64,000 bases of DNA from JAFGBI01 sp964480725 (lineage in GTDB: Bacteria > Myxococcota_A > Polyangia > Polyangiales > Polyangiaceae): contig CAYZQO010000022.1 of NCBI GenBank assembly GCA_964480725.1, forward strand, positions 17,508 to 81,507, in the 5' to 3' direction. Under the pieces are notes generated by a model. The model had not been told where the DNA came from. It did not search any database and saw nothing but the letters and a program-made list of their open reading frames with translations. Positions 37,386 through 47,662 of the stretch are shown here, piece by piece; position 1 is the stretch's first letter; each line of letters begins with the position of its first letter. The translations under genes were made by a program, and so were the position numbers.

Positions 37386-40300
37386 ATGCTGCCGAGCCAC
37401 GAGGCGTCCTCCGCCCCCCCATCGACCCCGCCGGAATCGAACGCCGTGACCGCGATGGTCGAGCGGCTCCGGGCCGAGCTCGCAGCCACGGAGTCCCCGG
37501 CGAGCCAGGCCGTGCTCCTGCACGAGCTCGGGGTACTGGAGGAGCTCATCGGCGACGAGGCCGCCGCCGCGCGAGACCACCTCGGAGCCATCAACGCGGA
37601 GCCGGAGTTCCGGGAACCCCTCGAGCGGCTCGTCGTCCTGATCGAGCGACGCCAGTCCTACCGGAACCTCGGCAAGCTGCTCGAGCGCCTGGTCCGCATC
37701 GCGGTCGGTCCTGCCGAACGGGCGCGGGCCCTCGCGGACTACGGGCTCTTCAAGGCCGAGCACGAGCGAGACCTGGAGGAGGCCAAGGCGCTGCTCGACG
37801 ACGCCACGGGCGAGCAGCCCGAGGACGCGGCGCTCTGGCTCGGGCTGGAGCTCGTCGCCGCCAGCCTCGCGGACAAGCCGTTGCGTGCGCGCGCGCTCAC
37901 GGCAAGGGCCGAGCTGACGCAGCACGCGGCGTGGCGCGCCCTCTTGCTGGTCGACCTCGCCCGGCTCCTGGCGGAAACCGGCAACCCGCAGGGGGCGATC
38001 GACGCGCTCGAGCGGGCGGCAGCGGGCGACACCATCGCGCGCTTCCCGGCGCTGCGAGCCCTGGAGCGGCTCGGCCGCGGCGAGGCCCGCGACGACGTCC
38101 TCGCCGGCGCGCTCGAGGCCCAGGCGGACCTGCTGTCCCGGAGCGCGAGCGACCCGACCACGGGGGATGGGCTGGGCGTTCCCGAGCACGCCCGGACCTC
38201 CGAGCAGGTGGCCGACGCGCTGCTGCGAGCCGCCTATGCGCGGCGGCGCCAGGGGAAGCTCGACACGGCCACGGCGCTGCTCGACCGCGCCCTGACGCTC
38301 CTTCCCGACGAGCCCGCCCTGATCCACGCCCGGACGGCCGCCGCGGACGCCCTGGGGGACACGGAGACGGTGACCGCGTTGGCGCACCGCCAGCTCGCGA
38401 CCATCGCCACCGGTCCCGTCGCTGCCGGCTCGTGGCTGCGGGTCGCCGAGGGCGCGGCGGCCGAACAGCACGCGACCGAAGCACTGGCGGCGGTGAGCAA
38501 GGCGCTCGAGTGCGACGCGGGCTCGGTACCGGCGCTGGTCATCCGGCTCGACCTGCTCGCCGGCGCCGGCGACGGTGCGGCGCTGGCGGCTGCGCTCGAG
38601 TCCCTCGCGGAGCGACTGGAGTCGGAGGACGCCAAGGCACGGATCTACCTCCTGGCGGCGTACACCTGGGCCTGTGTGGCGCGCGAGATCGACGGCGCCA
38701 AGGCCGCCCTCTCGCAGGCCGCGATGTACGGCGCCACCCCGAGCACCGTCGCCCGGGTCGGGCGCCTCGTCGCCACGCTCGCCTCCGACCCCCACTGGTA
38801 CGAGGAGAGCACCCGCCGACTGCTCACGACCGGCGCGACGGACGCGGAGCAGGTGAGCCTCTGGCTCGAGCTGTTGCACGCCCGCCTCGAGCGCGGCGAC
38901 CATGAGGCGGTGGCCAAGGCGCTGGAGTCGCTGGCGGCGGCGCCGGGGGGGCGCTGGCTCGGCAACGCGCTCGGCGCGTTCCTGCTCCCACTGCTCGGAG
39001 ACGCCCACGCGAGTTCGTCAACAGCCGCGCTCGCCGCGCTCGCCGCGGCCGAACCCGACGAGGACGTGAGCCGGGGACTCGAGCAGGTCGTCGCCCGGCG
39101 CGCCAGCGCGGAGGGGCACCGGGAGGTGGCGACCGATCAGCTCGCGAGCCTCCACTCGGCCTCCGTGAGCGACGTCGTCGTGGCCACCCAACTGGCGACC
39201 GAGTACCGACGCGCCGGACAGCCCCTCGCGGCCGCGGACGTGCTCGACGCCTGCGCCCGCACGCAGACGGATCCCTCCCTCGGCGCGGCGATGCACCTCG
39301 AGTCGGGGCTCTTGCGATACCGCGACGGCGCGCGGGCGGCGGCGATCGAGAGCTTCGATCTCGCCGCGGCCGCAACGCCGGAGGCGAGCGCCCAGCTGAT
39401 GACCTGGGCCCTGCGCGCGGTCGATCCCGACGACCTCGAGGCGCGACGCCGGGCGCTCTCGACGGGGACCGAGGACCCGGAGCCGGCGCTCACGGCGCTC
39501 GAGCGCTTCACCCTGGAGCTGGCCAGCGACGGCGACACCGAGACCGCCTTGGAGGCGCTGCGCGGGCTCGACGACGACGCCCCGGACGAGATCGTGGCTG
39601 CCGCGGAGCTCGGGCGTGCCCTCTTCCGCCCCGAGCCCGGGGCGCCGGACGAACCGGCGCTCGAGGCGCTGTCCCGCCGCTCCGTCCCCGCCCAGGTGCT
39701 GGTGAGCGCAGCCCGACACCAGGACCTCTTGGACACCGGGGCCGGAGCCGACCGGCTGCTAGACTCTGCGATCGCCTGGGCGCGCGTCGACGCCGCCGCG
39801 GCCCCCGCCGTCGAGTGGGTCGCGGCCGCCGCTGCAGTGGGCGACCGCGACCAGGAGCGCGACGCCCGCCGAGCGTTGGCGGAGCGGGTCGGCGGCGCGG
39901 CCGGCGACGCCATCGAGGCGAGCGCGCGCGTGCTGGCGCTGCTCGCCGGTGACGAGGGCCAGCCCCTACTCCCCGCAAGCAGTCCGGCGGCTCGGCTCAC
40001 CAACCTCGAGCTCGCCCCGCCTGCCGGTGATCCTCGGCGACGCGCCGCGGCGTTCGGCGAGCTCGGCGACGCGTTGGGTGACGAGTCCGCCGCGCTGGGC
40101 CAGTCCATCGCGGGGTATAACCACCTCGCTGCCGGCGAGCTCGACGCCGCGGAGTCCGCCTTCCGCCGTGTGGTCGAGGCGTTCCCTTCCGAAGCGTTCG
40201 GCTGGGAGGGGCTGCGGGCCTGGGCTACCCGGGTCGGCGACCGCGCGGTGGTCGCCGAGGCGGCGGCCGCCCTCGGTGACGTCGTCCACGACCCCATGCG

Positions 40301-42119
40301 CGGTGCCGAGCTCTGGGAGGAGGCCGGCACCATCCTCCTCGACGAGCTCAAGGACGAGAGCCGCGCCGAGGTCGCCTTCGCGCGTGCGGTCGAGCGCGAC
40401 GTTGGGCGCAACGTCGCCTTCGATCGTCTGTTCCGCGCCGTGCGCGCGCGCAAGGACGGACCGCGACTGCTCGATCTCATCGCCGCGCGACTCGAGGTCG
40501 CCGACGATCCCGAGGAGCTCAGCAAGCTCTTCTGGGAGCGAGCGCGGGTGCTGCGCAGCCAGAACCGAGTCGACGACGCGCTGGCGGCGCTCGAGAACGT
40601 GACGATGATCGAGCCCGATCACGTCGGCGCGCTCGCTCTCTCCGGCGAGGTCTACATCCGACGCGGCAAGTACCCCGAGGCCGCGGAGAACCTGGCGAGG
40701 CTCGCGATGCTCGACGGCGCGCCGACCGAGCAGCGATTGATGAGCGGGATCGCCGCCGTCGATCTGTTCGAGAACAAGCTGGGCCAGACCGATCGCGCGC
40801 TCGCGGTCCTGCTGGGTCTGTATCGGGCCGGCCTCAGCACGCTGCCGGTGCGCGAGCGCCTCGCCCGGACGGCAGCCCGGGTCGGCGAGTGGAGCGCCGC
40901 CACGGACGTGCTCGAGGAGCTGATGAGCCAACGGGAGACCGCGGTGGCCCGGATCGAGGCCGCGCGCCTCGCGATGGCGATCCACCGAGACCGGCTCGGC
41001 GACCTCGCGGGCGCCGAGGCGGCCACCACTCGGCTCCTGGAGGAGGCCCCGGACGACGCGGAGGCGATCGACGTGGTGCTCGAGGGCGCCTTCCCCGACG
41101 ACACGACCCGCGACCTTCTCACCCGGGGCCAACAGGCGCTGGTCGGCAGCCTCGTGACCGACCCGCTGCAGCCGGAGCTCGTCGACCGGCTCGCGCGCAT
41201 TGCCATGGCGCTGGAAAACGCCCCGCTCCGGCAGGCCACGCTCGGCGCGCTCGTCGCCGTCGGCGAGGGGACGCCGGAGATCGACCGCGAGCTCGAGATC
41301 CTCGACGAGCGCGTCGCGCACCTGCCGCAGATCGCCATCGACCAGGCCGCGCTGCCCGATCTGTGCGATCCGGACGACGTCGGGCCGGTGGGCGAGGTCC
41401 TGGCCCTGGCGGCGCCCAGCATCGCGGAGGCGCTGGGACCGAGCCTGTCGGGCCTGGGCGCAAACCGCAAGCAGCGCATCGATCCGCGCGCGGGCCTGCC
41501 GCTGCGCAACGAGGTCGCCGCCTGGGCTGGTGCGCTGGGGCTGGGCGAATTCGACCTGTTCGTCGGCGGCGCCGACGAGGGCGGGGTCTTCGGCGTCGCC
41601 GCGGAGCGCCCCACCCTGCTCGTCGGCGCCCGCGTGACGATGCCGCTGTCGCCGGCGCATCGGCAGCTGGTCGCCCGCGAGCTCTTCGCGCTGAGGCGCG
41701 GGGTCACCATCCTCCGCCACCGGGATCCCGCCGACGTCGCTGCCATCGTGGTAGCGCTCTGCCGGCTGGCGGGCGTCGAGATCCCGTCGCCCCAGTACGC
41801 GCTCCTCGGGGAGTTCGAGCGGCAGCTCGGTCGAGTCCTGCCGCGCAAGCTGAAGAAGCCGCTCGCGGACGCCGCCGTCCGCATCCGTGACGAGGGGTGC
41901 GAACCCCGCGAGTGGATCGCGGCCGCGACGGCGAGCCTCGACCGCCTCGCCGCCATCGCCGCCGGCGACGCCTCGCACGTCCTCGCCGCGAGCCCCGCGA
42001 CCCGCGGTCGGCTCGCTACGTCCATCGAGGCGCGGCAGCGCGCGGGGCGCCTGCTCTCCTTCGTCCTTTCACCGGGCTACCTGGCGCTCCGCGAGCAGCT
42101 CGGCATGGGTGTCCGATGA
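37386..42119 (+). CDS. Giant TPR protein 1 (1577 aa)
   Basis: 1577 residues from ATG 37386, almost entirely paired helices of TPR type (for example LLDRALTLLPDEPALIHARTAAADALG; AALENVTMIEPDHVGALALSGEVYIRRGKYPEAAENLARLA). No signal peptide or membrane helix, so cytoplasmic scaffold is likely. The last 200 residues form a separate domain (LGLGEFDLFVGGADEGGVFG... PTLLVGARVTMPLSPAHRQLVARELFALRRG) that also ends the next protein. That domain looks like a metallopeptidase-type fold without an HExxH motif (inference). The stop overlaps the next start by four bases (ATGA). Function unknown; linked by context to the zinc-ribbon/TPR membrane protein. Confidence 0.8.
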   Translation: MLPSHEASSAPPSTPPESNAVTAMVERLRAELAATESPASQAVLLHELGVLEELIGDEAAAARDHLGAINAEPEFREPLERLVVLIERRQSYRNLGKLLERLVRIAVGPAERARALADYGLFKAEHERDLEEAKALLDDATGEQPEDAALWLGLELVAASLADKPLRARALTARAELTQHAAWRALLLVDLARLLAETGNPQGAIDALERAAAGDTIARFPALRALERLGRGEARDDVLAGALEAQADLLSRSASDPTTGDGLGVPEHARTSEQVADALLRAAYARRRQGKLDTATALLDRALTLLPDEPALIHARTAAADALGDTETVTALAHRQLATIATGPVAAGSWLRVAEGAAAEQHATEALAAVSKALECDAGSVPALVIRLDLLAGAGDGAALAAALESLAERLESEDAKARIYLLAAYTWACVAREIDGAKAALSQAAMYGATPSTVARVGRLVATLASDPHWYEESTRRLLTTGATDAEQVSLWLELLHARLERGDHEAVAKALESLAAAPGGRWLGNALGAFLLPLLGDAHASSSTAALAALAAAEPDEDVSRGLEQVVARRASAEGHREVATDQLASLHSASVSDVVVATQLATEYRRAGQPLAAADVLDACARTQTDPSLGAAMHLESGLLRYRDGARAAAIESFDLAAAATPEASAQLMTWALRAVDPDDLEARRRALSTGTEDPEPALTALERFTLELASDGDTETALEALRGLDDDAPDEIVAAAELGRALFRPEPGAPDEPALEALSRRSVPAQVLVSAARHQDLLDTGAGADRLLDSAIAWARVDAAAAPAVEWVAAAAAVGDRDQERDARRALAERVGGAAGDAIEASARVLALLAGDEGQPLLPASSPAARLTNLELAPPAGDPRRRAAAFGELGDALGDESAALGQSIAGYNHLAAGELDAAESAFRRVVEAFPSEAFGWEGLRAWATRVGDRAVVAEAAAALGDVVHDPMRGAELWEEAGTILLDELKDESRAEVAFARAVERDVGRNVAFDRLFRAVRARKDGPRLLDLIAARLEVADDPEELSKLFWERARVLRSQNRVDDALAALENVTMIEPDHVGALALSGEVYIRRGKYPEAAENLARLAMLDGAPTEQRLMSGIAAVDLFENKLGQTDRALAVLLGLYRAGLSTLPVRERLARTAARVGEWSAATDVLEELMSQRETAVARIEAARLAMAIHRDRLGDLAGAEAATTRLLEEAPDDAEAIDVVLEGAFPDDTTRDLLTRGQQALVGSLVTDPLQPELVDRLARIAMALENAPLRQATLGALVAVGEGTPEIDRELEILDERVAHLPQIAIDQAALPDLCDPDDVGPVGEVLALAAPSIAEALGPSLSGLGANRKQRIDPRAGLPLRNEVAAWAGALGLGEFDLFVGGADEGGVFGVAAERPTLLVGARVTMPLSPAHRQLVARELFALRRGVTILRHRDPADVAAIVVALCRLAGVEIPSPQYALLGEFERQLGRVLPRKLKKPLADAAVRIRDEGCEPREWIAAATASLDRLAAIAAGDASHVLAASPATRGRLATSIEARQRAGRLLSFVLSPGYLALREQLGMGVR

Positions 42120-45100
42120 GCAACCCCGAGAACCCCGATCGCAAGGACGAGGGGCCGTCCGTCGGCTCCCACTTCCCGGGAGCCGGTCGCAGTGCGCGCG
42201 CCGGCGACATCGGCGAGGAGCTCGGCGGCGACCTCGACTTCGAACCCGACGCGCTCCTCGATTCGCTGCTCGCCGAGCCGGATCCCCCCGCACCGCCGCC
42301 GGACGAGGCGGCGCCGCCGGTCGCGCCCCGCGCAGCGCGACCGCTAGCGCCGCCTCGGCCGGATCCGCGCGGAGCTAACTCGGCGGCCCCACCGCCGCCC
42401 CGGCGCCGGCTCGACGCGCCGCCGCCCGCCGCGCGCCCTGCACCGGCCGCAGCGCCTCGTCGCGCCCCACCGCCGGCTCTCCCCGCGGCACCACGCCGCG
42501 GGGGGTTGCCCGAGCTTTCGCGGCGACCCGTCCCGCGGCCGGCTCCCGGCGGCCTGGTCGAACCGTCGGCAGCGGCTGCGCGGATCGCGGACGAGGCCGA
42601 GGTCGGCACCGTTCCCCCGATCGAGGCGCCCCGCGCGGGTTCCGCGGCGGCCAGCGCCCTTGACCGCGCTGAGCCCATCCCCCGCGAGGAAGACCCCGCC
42701 GCCGGGCTCGAGGACGGCACGGCGTTGCTCGAGGAGCTCGACGAACTCGAGGATGACAGCGTCCACGAAGCGACTCCAGCCGCACCGACCGCGGCGACCG
42801 GAGCGCCCGACGGGAGTGAAACCGCGCCCCTGCCTCGAAACGACGCGGAGCGCGAACGCCGCGGGGACCGCCCCGTCGCGACCGAAGCGGAGCCCGAGCA
42901 AGCCCCGGCCGCCACGGCGAGCGAGCCGCCGGGAGCCGCCCCCGGCGCCCCCGACGAGTTGCCTCCGGAGGGCGACGCGCCCGGCCTGGAGGAGGATCCC
43001 GTCGACGGTCTCGATAGCCTTCCGCCAAGCGCCTTCGTGGCCCCGGCAAGCCTCCGACCGGAGCCCCCTCGCGGCAACGACGCCGCCTGGTCGGACGAGC
43101 GCCCCGCGGCGACGTTCCTCTCCGAGCAGGGCCAGATCGCTGAATTCTCCGCGCGCGCGGCCTGGTTCGAGGCCGAGGCGGCGGCCAGCACGGACGTCGG
43201 CGCGCGCGCGCGCGGCCTGCTGATCGCGAGCGAGCTCTGGGCGCTCTGCGGTGAGGTGGGACGGGCGCGGGACGCAGCGGAGCGGGCCGTGAAGACGGCC
43301 CCGGGCATGCCGCTGGCGACGCGCCAGGTGCGCTGGCTCGCGTCGCTCAGCGGGGACCAACGCTTCGTCTCGACGGCACTCGAGATCGAGACGCGGGCCT
43401 CGGCGACCGCCGACGCGCGGCTGCACGCGGCCTGCCTGAACGCCGAGATCCGGCGCGTCTCCTTCGGCGACGCCGAGGGCGCGCTGCAGCGCGCCGACCT
43501 CGCAACGCGCCTGGACCCGACCGATCCTCGGCCGCACCTGCTGCGCGTTTCGAGCCACCTCGGCGCTGCCCTCGCGCCTTCGCGCCACGCGCTTCAGGCC
43601 CTGTCTATCCCCGACGAGCCGAGCCTCGCCGTGCTCCGCGCCGCCGTGCAGCAGCTAGCGCGACGCCGGGGGCTCGGTGACCCCGACAGCGAGCCCCCGG
43701 TGCCGAGCGTCGCCTTCGAAGACGCGCGGCGGGCGCTGACCCGCGGAGACGCTGTCGCCGCCGCCAATGCGCTGACAGTCCTCGCCAACGTCGACGGGAT
43801 CGAGCGCGGCGCGCTGTGGCTCGCCGCCTCGCTGCTCGCGCACGGGCGGGACACGCGAGAGCGCGCCGGCCGGCTGCTCGCCACGCTGCAGCGCCGGGAG
43901 GGGACCACGACAGTGACCCGGGCCGCGCTCGCGCGAGCGCTCGAGCTGGGCGACACCGCGGGCATGCAAGCCGCCCTCGCCGCCGCGCCCGGTGAGCGCA
44001 CGTTCTCCGCCGCCGACCGGGTCGTGCTCGGTGTGCTCGGCGGCGCCGACCGCGCAGCGCTCGAGCCCGCACTGGCCGAGATCGCCGAGGACCCCACGCT
44101 CGCCCCGCTCGCGCTGGCGAGCGCCGTCGTCGCCGGCCCGCCGGGCGCCCACCCGCCCGCCTCCGGCGCCAGCGCGCCCGAGGCGGTCACCGTTCGCCTG
44201 GGGCGAGCGCTCGGCGGTGAGGATCTGGCGGAGCTGACCGAGGCGCACGACGCCTTCATGGCCGAGCACGGCGAGTCCGCCCTGGCCCGCGTCCTCGCCG
44301 TCGAGTTGGCGCTGCTCGCGCAAGACGCCCCTGCCCTCGCCATGCAGGTCGCCGCGTGGCCGGCGGCACCGGACGAGCCGACCGAGAGCCGGGACCGCCA
44401 GCTCGTCGCAGGGTTGATCCTCGAGACAGCGGGGCGGCGCGAGGACGCTCGAGCGGCGCTCGAGGCCGCGCTCGCCGCCGACCCGACCTGCGAGATGGTG
44501 GCGCGAGCGCTCGCCGCGGGTGACGAGGCCGACGACGCCGCGGCACGGTTCGTCTCGCTCGCCGAACAGAGCCCGGACGAGACCTCACAGGCGCTACTGC
44601 TGGTGGAGGCCGCGCTGCGGAGCGGACGCGACGACGCGACCTACGACGCCCTGCTGCGCCGAGCCGCGGAAACCCAGCCCGACTTGCCCTTCGCGGCCCA
44701 CCTCGGCGAGCTCTCCGCGCGCCGGCGTGGCGACGTGGAGGCAGTGGTCGACTGGCTACGACTGCGGCGCCTCGCGGCGACGGACACCCTCGAGCGCGCG
44801 CTCGACGCGACCCGGGAGGCGCTCCTCGTCGCCGACGCTGCGCCCGAGGATGCGGCGCGCCTGCTGGAGGAGGCACTAGCGGCCCGCCCGGAGGACGCCG
44901 GGCTGCACGCGCTCTCCGAACGGGTGTCGCCGGCCCCTGGCTCGAGGCGCGGGAAATGGCGCGAGGCCCTGGCGCCGTCGCTGGACGAGGCGGCGGCGCG
45001 CGCGCTGCTGACGGTGGCCAGCCTCGAATACGAGCTCGGCGGAGGGGAAGAGGACGCGCTCCGCAGCGCCGAGGGGGCGGCCGCGCGGGGCTCCGCCTTC

Positions 45101-47653
45101 GCGCGGGTCGTCACCGAGCGCCTGGCGCGGACGACCGCGAGCGCGGCGGTCCTCGCCGAGCGGTGGGCGGCCGAGGCGGAGGCGGCGACCGATCCCGTGG
45201 GTCGCCGCCCGCTGTACGCGCGACTGGCCGACTTGGCGACGGCCCAGGACGACGCGGAGTCCGCCCTCCGCTGGACGCGCGCGCTGCTGGCAGACGACCC
45301 GTCCGACCTCGCGGCCCTCCGGCGGCTCGAACACGCCTTCCTCGACGTGGATCACCCGGTCGAGCTCGAGCCCATCGCGACCGAGCTGTCCCGCGTGCTC
45401 GACCGCGCGGAGTCCATCGCGCACGCGCAAACGGCGGTGCGCCTGCGCGCCCGGCTCGGGAGGTGGGACGAGAGCCGCGAGCTGGTCGAGTCCATCTACC
45501 GGCATGGCGACCCGGGGCTCTGGACGCTGCGCCAGCTCTCCGCCCACGCCCGCGCGGCGGGCGACGACGAGGAACTGCTGGCCGCCGACCAGCAGCTCCT
45601 CGGGCGGGCGAACCGCGCGATCGACGCGGCGACCCTCGCGCTCCGCGCCGGCGAGGTCGCATCCCGGCTCGATCGCCTCGAAGACGCCCGCGGCCTGCTC
45701 CAGCGCGCGGTGGAGATGCTGCCCGAACACCTGGTGGCGCTGACCACCTACGCCGAGATCCTCGAGGCGCTCTGCGACCACGAGGAGGCAGCCACGGTGC
45801 TGGAGACGCTGGCCCAATCGTGCCAAGTCGACGCGCACCGCGTGGAGGCGTGGCATCGGGCGGGGGTCCTCTGGCAGGACAAGCTCCAGAATCGGGAGCG
45901 TGCGTGCGTCGCGCTCGAGCGCGCAGCCGAGCTCGAGCCGAGCCACGAGGAGGTGTTCGCGCGCCTGCAGGCCCTGTACGTCGAGGGCGGTGACCGCGCC
46001 GCGCTGGCGGTGCTGCTCGAGCGCCGGCTGGCGCAGACGACCGATCCCGAGGAGCGCGTCCGCCTCGAGATCACCCGCGGTCGCGCGCTCGCCGAGGTCG
46101 GGGACCGAGGGGCCGCCAAGAGCGCGGTCGCGGCGGCGCTCGACGCCAACCCGGACCACGTCGAGGCACTCGCGACCTACGCGGACCTCTGCCTCGCCGA
46201 CGGTGACTGGGAGGGGGCCGAGCAGGCGTGGATCCGCCTGGCCCGCCGCGCCGCCGAGCCCGAGCGGCAGGCGGACATCTACCGGAGGCTCGGCACGCTC
46301 TACGACGATCAGCTGCCGAACCCCCAACGCGCGGAGCTGGCGTACCTCGAGGTGCTCAAGCGCCACCCGAGCGACGTCGACGCGACCCGTCGCCTGGTCG
46401 CGGTGCACGGGCGGCTCGGCCAGCCCGAGCGCAGTGTAGAGCTGCAGACGGAGCTCGTGAACCGCGCCGAGGACGCCGAGGAGAAGCGGGACCGGACCCT
46501 CGAGCTCGTCCGCGTCTATGAGGAGATCGTCGGGGACGCCAAGCAGGCCGAGGCGACCCTCGACAAGGCGCGGAAGGCCTGGCCGCACGACGGCCGTGTG
46601 CTGCGCGCGGTGGCAGAATTCTACCAGCGACGAGGGGAGACGAAGTCGCTCCAGGTGCTGCTCGAGCGCTCCGCCAACGACGCCCGTCGCGCACTGAACA
46701 CCGGCCGCTTCGATCCCGCCTTCTTCGACGTCCTGGCGAGCGTGGCGGAGCTCCGCGGCGAGGTGGATGCGGCTCGAATCGCCAACGCTGCCGTGGCGGC
46801 CCTGGCGGGCGAGCCGTCGGCGGTCGACGGCGGGGGGCCTGCTGCCGGTGGGGCCGAGCTCGACGACCTCCTGGCGCCGGAACTCATCACGCTGCCGCTC
46901 CGCGTCCTGCTCAAGCGTGCGGGAGGGTCGCTCGACCTCGCATTCCGCTTCGACGATCAAGCGGTCAGGGCCGCACCGCTGCCCTCCGAGATGGGCGGTT
47001 ACGTCAACCATGTGCAGCAGGTCGCGGAGTCCTTCGGCCTCGGCCCCATCGAGGTCCTCGCCACCGGCGCGCTCGGCCCAGTCTGCCTCCCGGCGCGCGC
47101 GAACCCCCCGGGGCTCGTCCTCGGCCAGGCCCTGCTCGACTCCGGGGATGACGCTGCCCGCTTCTTCCTGCTCCTGCGCAGCCTGAAGATCCTCCAGGCC
47201 AACGCGGGCGCCCTGTCGCGCGCCGCCCCGGTCGACCTGTGGCCGATGCTCGCCGCTTTCCTGCACGCGCTGTGCCCCTCCTGGAGCCCGCCGGGGGTCG
47301 ATGCCCGACGACTCGAGGAGCACCGGCAGCGGCTCGCGGCCGTGATGCCCGGCGCCGCCGATCCCGAGGTCGCTGCGCTCGCGCTCGAGGTCGCCGGGGC
47401 GCTCGGGACCCGGGCGAGCCAGCTCGGCACCGCGATCCACCAGTGGGGCAACCGAGCGGCGCTGCTTGCCGTCGGCGACCTCGACGTCGCCCTCCGTGCC
47501 ATCGCCAACGCGCAGGGCCACACCAGCGGCCCGCCAGCCTCGGGCGTCGATCGCATGCGGTGGATCACCCGCAACCCGGAGGCCCGCGATCTCGCCGTGT
47601 TCAGCGTCTCGGACGCCTACGCCGAAGCCCGCCGGCGACTGGGTCTGGTCTGA
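42116..47653 (+). CDS. Giant TPR protein 2 (1845 aa), paralogue of protein 1
   Basis: 1845 residues from ATG 42116, coupled to protein 1. The first 330 residues are disordered, Pro/Ala/Glu-rich, with a short acidic motif GGDLDFEPDALLDSLLAE near the start that could bind a partner. Then about 1250 residues of TPR helices (for example RAELAYLEVLKRHPSDVDATRRLVAVHGRLGQ). The C-terminal domain (FGLGPIEVLATGALGPVCLPARANPPGLVLGQALLDSGDDAARFFLLLRSL) aligns with that of protein 1. No signal peptide, membrane helix or catalytic motif. The two together probably form a large cytoplasmic scaffold; tandem duplication with divergence is inferred from the shared domain. Convergent with the BNR gene, nine bases apart. 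Confidence 0.8.
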   Translation: MSNPENPDRKDEGPSVGSHFPGAGRSARAGDIGEELGGDLDFEPDALLDSLLAEPDPPAPPPDEAAPPVAPRAARPLAPPRPDPRGANSAAPPPPRRRLDAPPPAARPAPAAAPRRAPPPALPAAPRRGGLPELSRRPVPRPAPGGLVEPSAAAARIADEAEVGTVPPIEAPRAGSAAASALDRAEPIPREEDPAAGLEDGTALLEELDELEDDSVHEATPAAPTAATGAPDGSETAPLPRNDAERERRGDRPVATEAEPEQAPAATASEPPGAAPGAPDELPPEGDAPGLEEDPVDGLDSLPPSAFVAPASLRPEPPRGNDAAWSDERPAATFLSEQGQIAEFSARAAWFEAEAAASTDVGARARGLLIASELWALCGEVGRARDAAERAVKTAPGMPLATRQVRWLASLSGDQRFVSTALEIETRASATADARLHAACLNAEIRRVSFGDAEGALQRADLATRLDPTDPRPHLLRVSSHLGAALAPSRHALQALSIPDEPSLAVLRAAVQQLARRRGLGDPDSEPPVPSVAFEDARRALTRGDAVAAANALTVLANVDGIERGALWLAASLLAHGRDTRERAGRLLATLQRREGTTTVTRAALARALELGDTAGMQAALAAAPGERTFSAADRVVLGVLGGADRAALEPALAEIAEDPTLAPLALASAVVAGPPGAHPPASGASAPEAVTVRLGRALGGEDLAELTEAHDAFMAEHGESALARVLAVELALLAQDAPALAMQVAAWPAAPDEPTESRDRQLVAGLILETAGRREDARAALEAALAADPTCEMVARALAAGDEADDAAARFVSLAEQSPDETSQALLLVEAALRSGRDDATYDALLRRAAETQPDLPFAAHLGELSARRRGDVEAVVDWLRLRRLAATDTLERALDATREALLVADAAPEDAARLLEEALAARPEDAGLHALSERVSPAPGSRRGKWREALAPSLDEAAARALLTVASLEYELGGGEEDALRSAEGAAARGSAFARVVTERLARTTASAAVLAERWAAEAEAATDPVGRRPLYARLADLATAQDDAESALRWTRALLADDPSDLAALRRLEHAFLDVDHPVELEPIATELSRVLDRAESIAHAQTAVRLRARLGRWDESRELVESIYRHGDPGLWTLRQLSAHARAAGDDEELLAADQQLLGRANRAIDAATLALRAGEVASRLDRLEDARGLLQRAVEMLPEHLVALTTYAEILEALCDHEEAATVLETLAQSCQVDAHRVEAWHRAGVLWQDKLQNRERACVALERAAELEPSHEEVFARLQALYVEGGDRAALAVLLERRLAQTTDPEERVRLEITRGRALAEVGDRGAAKSAVAAALDANPDHVEALATYADLCLADGDWEGAEQAWIRLARRAAEPERQADIYRRLGTLYDDQLPNPQRAELAYLEVLKRHPSDVDATRRLVAVHGRLGQPERSVELQTELVNRAEDAEEKRDRTLELVRVYEEIVGDAKQAEATLDKARKAWPHDGRVLRAVAEFYQRRGETKSLQVLLERSANDARRALNTGRFDPAFFDVLASVAELRGEVDAARIANAAVAALAGEPSAVDGGGPAAGGAELDDLLAPELITLPLRVLLKRAGGSLDLAFRFDDQAVRAAPLPSEMGGYVNHVQQVAESFGLGPIEVLATGALGPVCLPARANPPGLVLGQALLDSGDDAARFFLLLRSLKILQANAGALSRAAPVDLWPMLAAFLHALCPSWSPPGVDARRLEEHRQRLAAVMPGAADPEVAALALEVAGALGTRASQLGTAIHQWGNRAALLAVGDLDVALRAIANAQGHTSGPPASGVDRMRWITRNPEARDLAVFSVSDAYAEARRRLGLV

Positions 47654-47662
47654 GCGCGCGGG

